Part shown: positions 48,761 to 61,500 of the stretch, piece by piece
How positions within the stretch are numbered: the stretch's first letter is position 1
Layout: each line of letters starts with the position of its first letter
NCBI GenBank assembly: GCA_963082975.1
Contig: OY720348.1
Span: 55,083,564 to 55,147,563 of the forward strand
DNA length: 64,000 nt
Source: Labia minor
Lineage: Eukaryota; Arthropoda; Insecta; Dermaptera; Spongiphoridae
Direction: 5' to 3'
The notes under the pieces: model-generated
What the model was told of the DNA's origin: nothing
Databases searched by the model: none
Seen by the model: the letters and a program-made list of their open reading frames with translations, nothing else
Made by a program: the position numbers and the translations under genes

Positions 48761-49293
48761 CTAAAAAAAAAAAAACCGAAAAATTATTTAAATACCTTAA
48801 CTCGCATAATAATATCAATATAGTAATTTAAAAGCAAAAAAAATTTTTTTTCAAATAAATATCAACTATAATTCTCTATTTTCTTACTTTTAATCACTTT
48901 TAATATAATAATAAGCACAATATCTAGACCCATTATGTGTGACTTATTAATTCTTATTTAATTTAGGTACTCTGTTCTTTATTAGAAACCTAATCAAATT
49001 GATTTCTTTTCAATAATAATATGAGAGATTGAATTTCAAGTGTTTGATTTTTATTATTTATTTTATAATGCATTTTCACTGATATTCAATAAATATTTTA
49101 ATAAACTTGTCGATTTCTTAGAAAATAACGGAGAGATATCAATATTAAAAAATAAATAAAATTATATTGAAAAAATAATGATTTTTCAAGAGTTTATAAT
49201 TATTTTAGATAAAATAAATCGCAATGAAAAAAATAAAAGATAAAAAAAAAAAAAATAACCCTGCACTTTTCTAGAATAAATGTTAATACAAAT

Positions 49294-49338
<45 letters not shown>

Positions 49339-52312
49339 ATAATTGAATATTGAAGATAAAAAAAATAAAATAAAATGTTAAACTCGTAATTAAAAATAAA
49401 AGTAAAAAAAATTATAGTACTACATTATAATAATATGTATGTATCCGATTAAAATTTTATTCTATTTTAAATATATATATATATATATGATATGATATGA
49501 TTTGGTTTAAAAATATTTAGGTACACCTAGGCATATATATGTTAGTATATAAATTAAATATTAACTAATTCTGTTAGAATAGAGGATATGTTATAGAAAA
49601 AGTTCAAATTTATAGAACAAGATGATTTATGCTCCAATTTCATTACCAAATTTGGGCTTCTATTCTATACAAATAAAACAATTTAAAATAAAAAAAATAA
49701 TTATAGTAATTAATATCAGAGAATTAGATGTTAAACTAATCGAAATCTTTAATAATGCTTTTAATCAACGAATAGTATTTTTTATATTAATTACGAGTAT
49801 CTATTTCATCGTACTAGTATTATAAATCTATTATTTGTAGTCTTATTTCGAAATTTAAATAAACGTTTTTCTTTTTAAAATAAATAAAATTGAATTTTAT
49901 TTATAAATACCTTACTTTATAAGTTGAATCATGTGAAATGAAAAATTCAATATCATGTTTTCAAAATTTTTCGTTAATTGTTCAGGAGAATTCTGTCTGA
50001 CTGAATTGAATTTGATTTTTCTTCTAATATTTTATTTTAATTCCACCACAAGTATTCTTATTTTATATAGCGGGATAGTACTACTCCCACTTATCTAAAC
50101 AATTTATAATTTAATGTTTTTTCTTTTCTATCAAACCCCAGAAACAATCATGATTTTTGTAAATGCACCACCCTCATTCATCCTTGGATATCAAGACTCA
50201 CTATGAACAAGTCAGAACTCGTTCAATAATTTATATTAAATTAATAAATAATAATTCTAGTAATTCTCAGAATTTTTAAAATATATCGATATTTAGTTTC
50301 ATTTCCGACAATTAACCAAATATCCTTTATTTTATTCTAATAGTTCCCATTGGAATTGATTTATTAAAATGATACCAGATAATTTCATGACAAGACAAGA
50401 TAAAAGAAATCCTAAATATTATGATTAATATTATTTATCTTCTTCACCAAAGTACAATATATTATATCTATCCTATTTCGAATTTAAAAAATAAACGTTA
50501 TATATTCTCTTGATATTACTATAAATAAAATTTAATTTTGATTATCTGTCTAGAAGAGATGAATCAATACATTCTTTATAAAATTCTTTCTGTATGTAGA
50601 GAGCTTTAAGCGAGAATTTTAGTAATTTTTTTAAATTTAGTATTTTCTGTGTCGGATGTCTAACTAAAAGGGGCTCCAACTTTGTAAAATCTTCCCAAAT
50701 TCATAAATATAGTTAATTACCATCCAGTACGTATTTGAACTCTAATTCAAATATTCTATTGAATTTAAAAACATAATATTTGAAATGTAGCTCATTCGGA
50801 AGAGGGTCATTACCCACACACACAACTTTTTCATTTTTTTTCCTCTAAACTGACCGGAAAAATAAAGCTATATATTTGATAGTTTTTCACATGATTAAAA
50901 ATTGATAAAACTGCTATATATAGAATTTCAGCTTGATTGATTTGCTAAAAATACCAGAATTAATTTTTTAACACTGCAAATCACGCGCCAGCACGTGACG
51001 TGTTGCCATCAACAAAGAGCCAAACATGCGCTGGTTTAATAAATATTATTTATTAATTTTAATTTATAAATTGTAATTAATTAAATTTAATTTAAATATA
51101 ATATATGTTATTTAATCGAATTCAAACTGCGAGATAGTCCAGATTTTTTTTTTTTTTTTGATTACTTTTTTTATAAGACAAGAAAAACGATTCCAATGAA
51201 AAAAACAACTAACAATGCATACAAATATTAATTTCAATATTATAAATAATTCAAATGATTTACACTTAAATCGGGCGTCTCTGGAACTAGTTTTTTACTC
51301 TAATAAATGCATTATTCCAAGAACTGGGTATTTTTTTTATGTTTAGGTGTGAAGGGGCGCTCTGAGCAGCTAGTATAATTATAAAAAATATAAAAAAGAA
51401 TGGGTAATTCTTAAAAGTACAGTTCCAATTATTAATAAAGAAATAATATAAAAAAAATAATAATAAAATAAATTACTCAAATAAATTTTAAAAAAATAAA
51501 ATAAATTATATAAATTAGCGATTTGGGTGTACTAGTTACGAGATAAATGCATTGGGAATTAATCAAGAAATCCAAATTTAGTAATGCAATTGAAATATTC
51601 TATTTATTAGAAGAATAGTTTTTCTAAATATTCTATTATTGAATAAATCTAGGAATGTGATTAAAAAAAAAGATGCAATGGTATTTATATTCAATAGTCA
51701 TCCACTCATGGATTTGGATAAAACTTTACCAGTAGGTTCTTTTTTAAGTCCAAATAAACATTTCTTATGCAATTCTTGCGGGTCGCTTCTAGTTTACGAG
51801 ATAAAAAGCATTAAAGTTTGCATATAAATCCATTGATATTCTATTTAGCTTCCATGTTTCACTAATTTGAGAATCAGAGGGATCCACTAATTTTCTTCAG
51901 TTCGGATTAGATATAGAAAAATTTAAAAAATAATTAATTAAATAATTTCTCTATATCCAAACCGAACCGAAAAAACCGAAAATTAGGAATAAGTTAATAA
52001 TTAGTGAATTAGTCAATAAATAAGTTCATAATAAGGTAATCTGGCAATCTTTAATCCATTTTATCTTGTAAACTAGAATCGATTAGCATATTATGGACCT
52101 CGAAATATAAAGAAATGTTTTATTAACTAATTAACTAATTAAATTGATTTTCGATTTTTATGGTTCAGGAATTATTTAATTAATTATTTTTTTAATTTTT
52201 CTATATCTAATCCAAACTGAAAAAAGAACAGAAAATTACTTAAGCCCTCTCTGATGGTCAAATAATAAAACATGCTAGTTAAATAGAATATCAATGGGTT
52301 TATATACAAATT

Positions 52313-52698
52313 TTAATAATTTTTATCTCGTAAATGAAAAGCGACCGCCACATACTGCTTAAGGAAAGTTCGTTTTGAATCTAAAAAGGAATCCATTGGC
52401 AAAGTTTTATCCAAATCCATGACTGGATGACCAGTTTATATAATTACCGATGCAAAAATAAATCAATTGGAAATATTATATGTAGTATTGAAGGAAATTG
52501 TTTTAAAAAAATGTAAAAGAATGTTTTTCTATGCAAATCCAATAATATAATAATAGAAAAATAGAATAGATTAGATGTTTAAAAAAATAAATAACTAACT
52601 TACCATGTAATGGAGGGTGTGATTAGAATAGTATACAACTATAATGCATGGAGTGGATGCAACCTTCCTTCATGGCCCATTCTTTGTAAATTGTAATT
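52313..52698 (-). pseudogene. Unit 3 copy of MDLDKTLP fragment
   Basis: Exons 52604-52698 and 52313-52422, unchanged in layout. Confidence 0.45.
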
Positions 52699-52933
52699 CT
52701 GGAAAAAGAAAAAAAAGGAAATTATTATTTTTGTTATATAGATAGGAATATTTAAAAAAATTCGGAAAGGATAGTATATCTAATATGAATTTTTGTTATT
52801 ATTTCTATAATTCTCCCTATTATAGGCTTAATAGACTGGAACTTACTTTTCAGTTTTATTTCCTAATTAGCGGTGCGATTTTCAAAAGAATCACTTGTAT
52901 CTATTCACAGTGTATTCAACGATTAATTATAGA

Positions 52934-53203
52934 ATACAAATTTTAGATGGCTTGAACTATTCCAAGACAAAGAGAGTGTAAATTTAGGTGATAAAGTGTC
53001 TGTTTGTGCGCGTCAGTAATGGCTACCAAACTAATCCACGTTTTACCGCTAGTATTAATTTCTCCAATTACTTGGGGGGTGGGAGTGGGGCAGGGGAAGA
53101 GGGGAGAGGCGCCAAAAAGTTCTATTAATCCAATAGGTTACATTACGAATCAGAAAATAAACTGCGCATATTATCTATTCGTCAATTCAATAGGATCATG
53201 AAT
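52934..53203 (+). mobile_element. Unit 3 truncated BEL 3' end
   Basis: Same fragment again, followed by (AT)n and the hairpin element at 53263. Confidence 0.85.
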
Positions 53204-53262
53204 TATATATATATATATATATTAATTCATTTTTTTATATATTAAATAATTGAAATTTTATA

Positions 53263-53359
53263 AATACTATGTATATACTAGCTGCTAGGAGCGCCTTCGG
53301 CGCTCTTCACACCTAGACGGGGGCTCCGCCCCCTGTACCCCCGAGTGTTACATAGTATT
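53263..53359. mobile_element. Double-hairpin element, unit 3 first site
   Basis: Complete, identical in layout to the copy at 30875. Confidence 0.7.
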
Positions 53360-53848
53360 TGGTTGAATTTAATTAATCTTTTTTGTTTTATATTTTTGTT
53401 ATTTTAATTACTTCTTTATATTTCACAAATGAAAATATTTAAACAAAATAACTGATTTGAATTTGTATATAGAATTTCTCCCTCTCTTCGATATTGACAA
53501 TCATAAGAGAAGGGTCTGGACTTCCGCATTTTAGAATAAATTGCTCAAAAAATTTACTATTTTTTTTCAATTAAGAAAATTCGTAATTATATTATTTAGA
53601 TTTAATTTTAAAAAAAATGTGGAAAAAGTTATTTTTAATTGTTTTCTCAATGAAAATTTAGTAAGGATTTAATTTATTAATTTGAATGATTGTTTTTAAA
53701 TTTAATTAAATTTTAATACAATAAAATGAATACTTATAGAAACTATTTAGGCAATTTATTCCAATTTATTATGCTATAAAATAATATAATAATTTTCTTA
53801 ATATATTTTTATTTTTAAACAAATTAGTTTTTAATCTCATTTAGTACT

Positions 53849-53900
<52 letters not shown>

Positions 53901-54334
53901 GGTATATACTGATATATGTTTTTGAACTTGAAAAATATCCACATGACTTTGAAAGGCGAATCAAACTGTTTAAGTCTCATGAGGAAATTCAATTTATGTA
54001 TTTTTTTATTAATTAAGATAAATTAATAAATAGTATTTAAAAATATTAAAATCAAAATATTTATTTCAGGGTGACTTAATTATTAGATTTTGGAATATAT
54101 ATTTATAGCTTACTATATATATTTTTTATATAATAATCTCTTAAAAACAATTTTCATTTTTTAAATTACTATTTATTTAAATAGATAAAATTAAAAAACA
54201 TTAAATCATAATTTCTATTAAAATATTAAATAAGTTTGACCTAATTTATGAAATAAATTAATATAATTATTTTTACTATGATTTAAATATTTTAAATGAT
54301 ATTTAATTAATTAAAAACTTATAATAAATTAAAT

Positions 54335-55336
54335 ATTTTAATAATCCAGCCAATTGATAAAACATGAACAGTGACTTCGAATTGAAATAGACATCAGATG
54401 AATTCTTATTAAATGTTTTATAATGATAAATAATTTATGGTTTATTCAAATTATATAAAAAGCCTTAAAAAGTGCCATGCATCAGAATAATCTCGAATAA
54501 ATATAAAAATACATTATATTATTATTTAGATTATCCCAGTATAAAATATAAATAAAAAAAATTTATTCTTATGTAATATATTGAAAAAAGATTTTTATAA
54601 GTTTATATAGAACTATATAATTTTATTTTTTTGTTATTTATTTAAATTAAAATATTTTAAATTAATATTAAATAGAATAAATACATATGGAAGTTATATT
54701 ATACGTATATAATTAAATGAAAAGAATGAAAAATTATTTTGTGACAATTTTACAATGATAATTGTGAGGAGGAGTTGAGAGGGTTGTAATTGGTTATCGC
54801 GAGTTAGAATAAATGATAATAAACCTCACCCCGAGGTTGAATTTTGACAAGAACAGCGCCGCTCGCCGAGCGCCCTGGCTATGCGAGCGCACTCACACAC
54901 GAACACTGATAGACTGACTACCGCTCGAGCGGCTGGCTAAGAAGAGCCCCTGGCATTTAGGCAACCCGCTTCGCTAGTTTCCAAATTTAAAATTTTCATA
55001 TTTAAAGTACCTGGATTATCCAGCAGCCGCTCAGAAGAATAAAAATGTATACTTTACTAAGTGTTTTAATAATATTAATTAATTTTAATAATATTCTTAA
55101 ATTTGAATTAGTAAATTGATTGAGTATATTGATTTATTATGATTATACTCTCTTCTGGTATTTTTATCTTATAATTAAATAATAATTATTATTTATATAT
55201 ATACAATCTGTATATTTATTGAATAAACCATAAATTAATATTTATTATAAAACATTTAATAAGAAATCATTTGATGTCTATTTCAATTCGAAGACACTGT
55301 TCATGTCATGCTTTATCAATTAGCTGGATTATTAAA
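54335..55336. repeat. Unit 3 inverted repeat with GC islet
   Basis: Arms 54335-54449 and 55219-55336; islet 54819-54983. Confidence 0.75.
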
Positions 55337-56968
55337 ATATATAAACTTTATATTAATTTTAATCTTAATTTAAATTATCTAATTTATCATATTTTCATTC
55401 AATTAATGTCATTTTATCATATTTATTAAATTTTTTATATGAATTAAGAAAGTTATACACATTTATTTTAAATATATATCATTTGAAATAAGTTGACCTG
55501 TGGCCAGGTCCGAACCGATCGACGGTTTGAAATAAATTAATTTCCAGCTACAGAAACAATTTCAAATAATTTTAATATATCTATTAATGAAATAAAAAAC
55601 AGATATGGATATAACATAAATATTTTTAATTTTATTTTATTTATAATATATATGTAAGACCAGGCTGTGACGTCATGAATGGCTGGATGACGTCATATAA
55701 TTTTAAATCAAGAAAAAACTAATAAATATGATTTTCCCGAGGATAAAACCAATACAAAGTGCATGATATTCGTGGTGATATATAAAAAAATCTCCTCATG
55801 TGAAATTTTGTGTGAAAATAACCCTTCCCTTACTATCGTCGGTCGGTAAAAATATAAAAAAGAATGGGTAATTCTTAAAAGTACAGTTCCAATTATTAAT
55901 AAAGAAATAATATAAAAAAAATAATAATAAAATAAATTACTCAAATAAATTTTAAAAAAATAAAATAAATTATATAAATTAGCGTTTTGTGTGCATTGGG
56001 AATTAATCAAGAAATCCAAATTTAGTAATGCAATAGAAATATTCTATTTATTAGAAGAATAGTTTTTCTAAATATTATTGAATAAAACTAGGAATGTGAT
56101 TAAAAAAAAAAGATGCAATGGTATTTATATTCAATAGTCATCCACTCATGCATTTGGTTAAAAGTCAATATTATAAGATATGCAAAAATTTTTAAATTCT
56201 GAGCAATGTGCAGACAAAAACCTTTTTATATATATATCTATATATATATTATTATTGTAAGATAATGTCTATGTGGTTGAATTTATCAAATATCATATGG
56301 ATTGAAATTAAAATAAGAAAAAATCTCGAGGAATCAAGTTAGTTCATAGTATGCATTGGCTGTCTACCTACAAGGGGCTTCTATCCAAAACTCTTTTTCA
56401 AGTTTTCTATTCTTTACAAACTTAATTAAAAAGAATGACAAATTCCTATCTAGCATTGAATAGTAGAATATAATTTAATAATTAGATAGAATCAATAAAA
56501 AAAGAAATAAGAAATTGGTTGGAAAAATCTAATACAAGTAATAATTGAAAAAATATGGAGTGTCTCCACTCGATTATCTCGCAAATTAGAATCCTAAAAT
56601 ATGATATTTAATATTAATTATCTTCTTCATCTAAATTTACAATTTACATAATTTGTAGCATATCTCAAATTTCAAATAAACGTAATTCTCTTTATATTTA
56701 ATCAAATTTAAAGCATATTCTTTCTATAAGATATTGGAAATAAAAAATTCATTGCGTTCTTTTTAAAAGTTTGATGTGTATCTTTAGAAGAATTTCAGGA
56801 GATTTTTTTTAATAAAATATATTCGAATAAGCGTGTTTAAAATAAAATAAGGGCAGTAAAAGGGTTATTATTTGAAAAATAATTATTTGCTCTACAGTTT
56901 TCCAAAACTATCATCATTAAGGAATATTCATATTAATTTTATAAATTTTATATACTTTTGAAAAAATA

Positions 56969-57409
56969 TTATACTGATTTAATACATATCCCGCCATCTA
57001 TTGCGATTAGTGTTGACTACATTTAAAAGTTTTATATTAAAATATTATTTTCAATATTATTCATTAAGTATATATATATATAGCAATAATTAAAATTAAA
57101 TTAATTTAAATTAAACTGATTTAATAATAAAAATAATTATCATTCTATTAAAGGAGAAATACAAAGGAATATATCAAAAGAATTGAAAAAAATCTCTCAA
57201 CCAAGAACTGAAATCTAATTTCTAAATTATGATGAAATTCAAATATCTTGTTATATACTAAGGGTATATGTTATCATTATCATCTATAATATACTATAAA
57301 ATTAAAAATTAAAATATATAATAAATACATATACAATACTTACAATGGATTGATTAATGGTAGCTAATGGAGTCGACAAACACTTCAACCGGATCATCGT
57401 CTTCAATTC
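56969..57409 (-). pseudogene. Unit 3 truncated gene (exons 3-4)
   Basis: Exons 57344-57409 and 56969-57016, adjoining the inverted fragment at 57613-57888. Confidence 0.6.
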
Positions 57410-58576
57410 CTGGAAAACAAAGACTAATATGAAATAATGTTTTCCTGGAATAATTGATATTGGAAATCTACTCACCTTTTTAATGGATCCGTAAAAGTGA
57501 AAGATTGCCATCAACATCGATCGATGATACATGAAAAACAAGAATAAAAGACATATTTATTAAGTATGAAAATAGATTAGAATAATATTAAAATATTTCT
57601 TAAAAAAATACTTAAGTTCTCTTACTGTCCAAAAATTCTTTAAATTTTTCATATATTATCCTATTCCTATGATAGATATCCTTCAATTTCTATTAAATAA
57701 TATACATTATAAATATTCATTGAATTGAATTTCAAACATTAATGATGATATATTATAGAAATTTCTATAAAAGGATAAAATAAAATATTTCACTATTATC
57801 TTATATTCTTCAACTATTATTTTTTAAGTTTAAAAACGGTTTTAAATAATTTTTAATATATCAATATATGTTTTATCTATCACCATCATTATAATTATAT
57901 TCAATACTGTTGATATAATTGTATTTAATTTTTCACAATTTGTCTCATTTGATATCAACTTAATATCAAAAATCTTTAACTTTATATTATATCTAAATTT
58001 TAATCCTAAGTATTGTTATTTGGTCCTTTATTAAATTTTATATTCAGTTGCATAAAACATTCTGTTTTATTTAATCAATCCTATTTTTATTTCATTGTTT
58101 CTTTCCAGAAATTTGGATAGGAATAGTTTCGATTTAAAGGTACCTAAAGCATCTTTGTTGAGTTAACAAGATCCGATTTTCGCTTTTCCATTAGGCACAC
58201 CCCTTTTTATATTTCATTAATTAATTTCAATACAGTTTTGTCGTGTTCTGAACAAAATACGACTGGCGACTTACTCTTTTATATACCTATCTTTATTTTC
58301 CTTCCATATCACGGTCATTCCAATCTAAGATAACTTTCCATTGGCTAGTTATCTTCAAACCCCCCCCCCCCAACAGCTTCCAGTTTCGAATTATTTCCCT
58401 TTCGGGTCGTAATAAGGGCTTTAAGCCGTGTTATAGTGACGACACGCTGACAGGACAGGTGCGATTTTATCGATACCCTGTCTCCTTATAATCGAAATTT
58501 TCTTGTTTTTTTTCTCGAGAGAAACACATTAATTATAAATTTTGAAATTTATTAAATTCTATCTTTTCTTAACACT

Positions 58577-61500
58577 ATGGCTAAGGCAAGTTTCAAACAG
58601 GCAACTAGTCTATGGGCATTCATTTCAACGGATGTCCAATTCGTTAAAGATTTTAAAAAAAAGTTGATATCAGACAATTGTAATCATGTAAATGAATTTA
58701 TAAATAATTGTTCTGAAACAGTTCAGAAGTTGGATAAATTTATTAATTTTATTTTAGATAATAATTTACATTCAAATGCATGTGAAACCGAGTTTAAAGA
58801 GGCTTGTGAAGCACGTTTGCTTTTGAAACATATGCTAGTCGATGCAAAGGCTTTACCAGAAGTGAAACCCATTCCAGCCGAACACAAAATGGCGGCTGCT
58901 GTCCCCACCCTCCCTAAACTTAACATTGAGCGTTTCGGAGGAGATATCCTCAGTTACACAGCTTTCAAGCAGCAATTTGACTGCTCTATCACTAACAACG
59001 TTCAACTGGGCGGGATCGACAAGCTCAAATACTTAAGAAGCTATCTTCATTCAGAAGCTTATTGTTTAATAAGCCATCTCAGCTTATCAGATGGCAATTT
59101 TGAGGTTGCACTGGCAATCCTCGATCAACATTACAATCAGCGGCGCACACTTGTTTACGCGCATATTTCCGCTTTATACAACTTTCCTAAAGTTTCAGCC
59201 CCGAATAAACACGAGTATTCAAAACTATGCTCAACCGTTTTGCAATTAATTTCGGAGCTGGGTGCACTGAAGATAGAAAGGACTACTTGGAGCCCGATGC
59301 TGGGCCTATGGATTCTTGACAAGCTGCCACCTGCTGTTAAGGACCAGTTTCTAATGCAACTTCCGGATGATAATGTTATACCTGAAGTTGAATCCATTCT
59401 TCAATATATTCAGAAGATGGCCAAGTTCACAGCTGACAAGGAGCGAGAAGGCAGTCATATTAAAAATAAGCTAAGTTATCCTCTTTCTAAAAAACCAAGT
59501 TACAAAAAACAAAGCAATTATAAAAAATTTTACTTGAAATCTAATTATACAAATTCTAAAAATGTTGGTTCTAGTAAAATTAACTCAAAATTTCTATGTT
59601 TTCTTTGTAAGAAAGACCACTTAATTTTTAAATGTCCTGAGTTTATTAATTGGACAGTTCAAAAGAGGTGTGACTTTTGTCAAGCCAATAACTTATGTAA
59701 AGTATGCTTGTCTAGACATAATGGAAAATGCAAATCATTAAACTCTTGTCAAATATGTCAAAACAGACACTCATCCTTTTTGCACTTTTCTAGGTCTAAT
59801 AACAACACCGTCAGGGAGCAGAGAGAGAGAGACAATGATTCATCGTCAAACGCCAAGGAGTCACCCGTCGGCGGGGAGCTGGAACCGCGGACGCAAAATT
59901 CGTCATCGCGTGATGTTTATCACCTTAAGGATGACAGCGAAATTTTACTTTCAAAAGTTTCCATGAGGGTATTCACTCCAGGTGGTATTGCCATTATTCT
60001 TCCATGTTTCATAGACTCTGGTTCACAAATAAGCGCTATAAGCCATGATGTTGCGTCCTCTCTTAATCTGCCTTTAATCCCCCATAAAATGTCCATTGGC
60101 GGAATAGACAATTCATTTTCTATTCAGTCAAAATATAAAGTAAATTTGAACTGTCAATCGACAGTCAATGATTTTGAATTTTCCCATTTATTCCAGGTTA
60201 TTGATTCAATTCAAACAGTTATACCCTCAAATTATTTAAATTCTAATCAATTTGATTTCGTTAAGAATTTCCCCTGGGCTGATCCCAATTACTGTATCCC
60301 CACAAAAGTTAAAATTATCATTGGGTCTGATTTAATACCATTAATATTGAAATCTCATAACATTCTAAGTCCCAATAAATCCATTGTAGCAATAGACACC
60401 AAATTAGGTTGGACCTTTTGTGGTCGAGCATCACACGAGTCCAGCATTAATCATATTGTAACTCAATCTTCTGAACAAATAGAAGATAACACTTTGGACA
60501 AGAATCATGACCTTATTTTGAAATTATTTGAAATGGACCAAATGGGTCTATCTACAAAGATAGACTCGAACAACGAGGTGGAGAAACATTTTGTTAAAAA
60601 TGTAAAATTATTAAATTCTGGCCATCTCGAAGTAGATCTACCTTTTGTTAATAGTTCTAAACCGTTGGGACAATCCTTTAACAAGGCTTTGCAAGTTTTT
60701 AACAGTTTAGAAAGGAAAATGTCTAAAGACAAGTCCTTATTTATCGAATATCATGATTACATGAAGAATATGCTTAATCAAGGCTTCATGGAAAGGGTAG
60801 GCCCCCTCTCGTGTCATAACCATGCCCAAAAGAATAGCTTTTACCTGCCTCATCACGTGATTTATAAAAAATCAAATCACTCCATGAGAGTCGTGATGAA
60901 TGGCAGTTGCCCATCTTCTAATCATTTATCATTAAATTCTATTTTATCCATTGGCCCACCCCTCCAAAATGACTTGAGATTGATTTTACTCAAGTCGCGA
61001 TTAAATTCTATTTTATTATCTACTGACATAGTTAGCATGTATCTTATGATTTCAATTAACCCCACACATAGGTATTTCCTAAGAATTATTTGGAAATTAC
61101 CTGAAGACGATCATGCACAGATTTTTCGCATGTGTCGTCTCCCCTTCGGATTAGCTTGTAGTGCATTTTTAGCGGTTCGCTGTTTATTTTATCTTGCTGA
61201 CAAGCATAAGTCGACTCACCCGTTGGCTTATCGAGTTTTTAAGCAAAATTCTTACTTGGATGATTTTATCATCACTGCATCCTCATCGGATGAATTGATT
61301 AAAATTGTCAATCAATTAGTGGATCTTTTGAAAACTTATAATTTTTTACTTAACAAATGGTCCACTAATGACCAAAATATTTTAGACTATTTATTGAATC
61401 ATTTTAATCAAAATGACAATATTAAATATAATCCCATTCACTCTTCCACTAAATTATTGGGAGTGATGTGGAGCCCAAGTAATGACAGATTTCTTTTTGA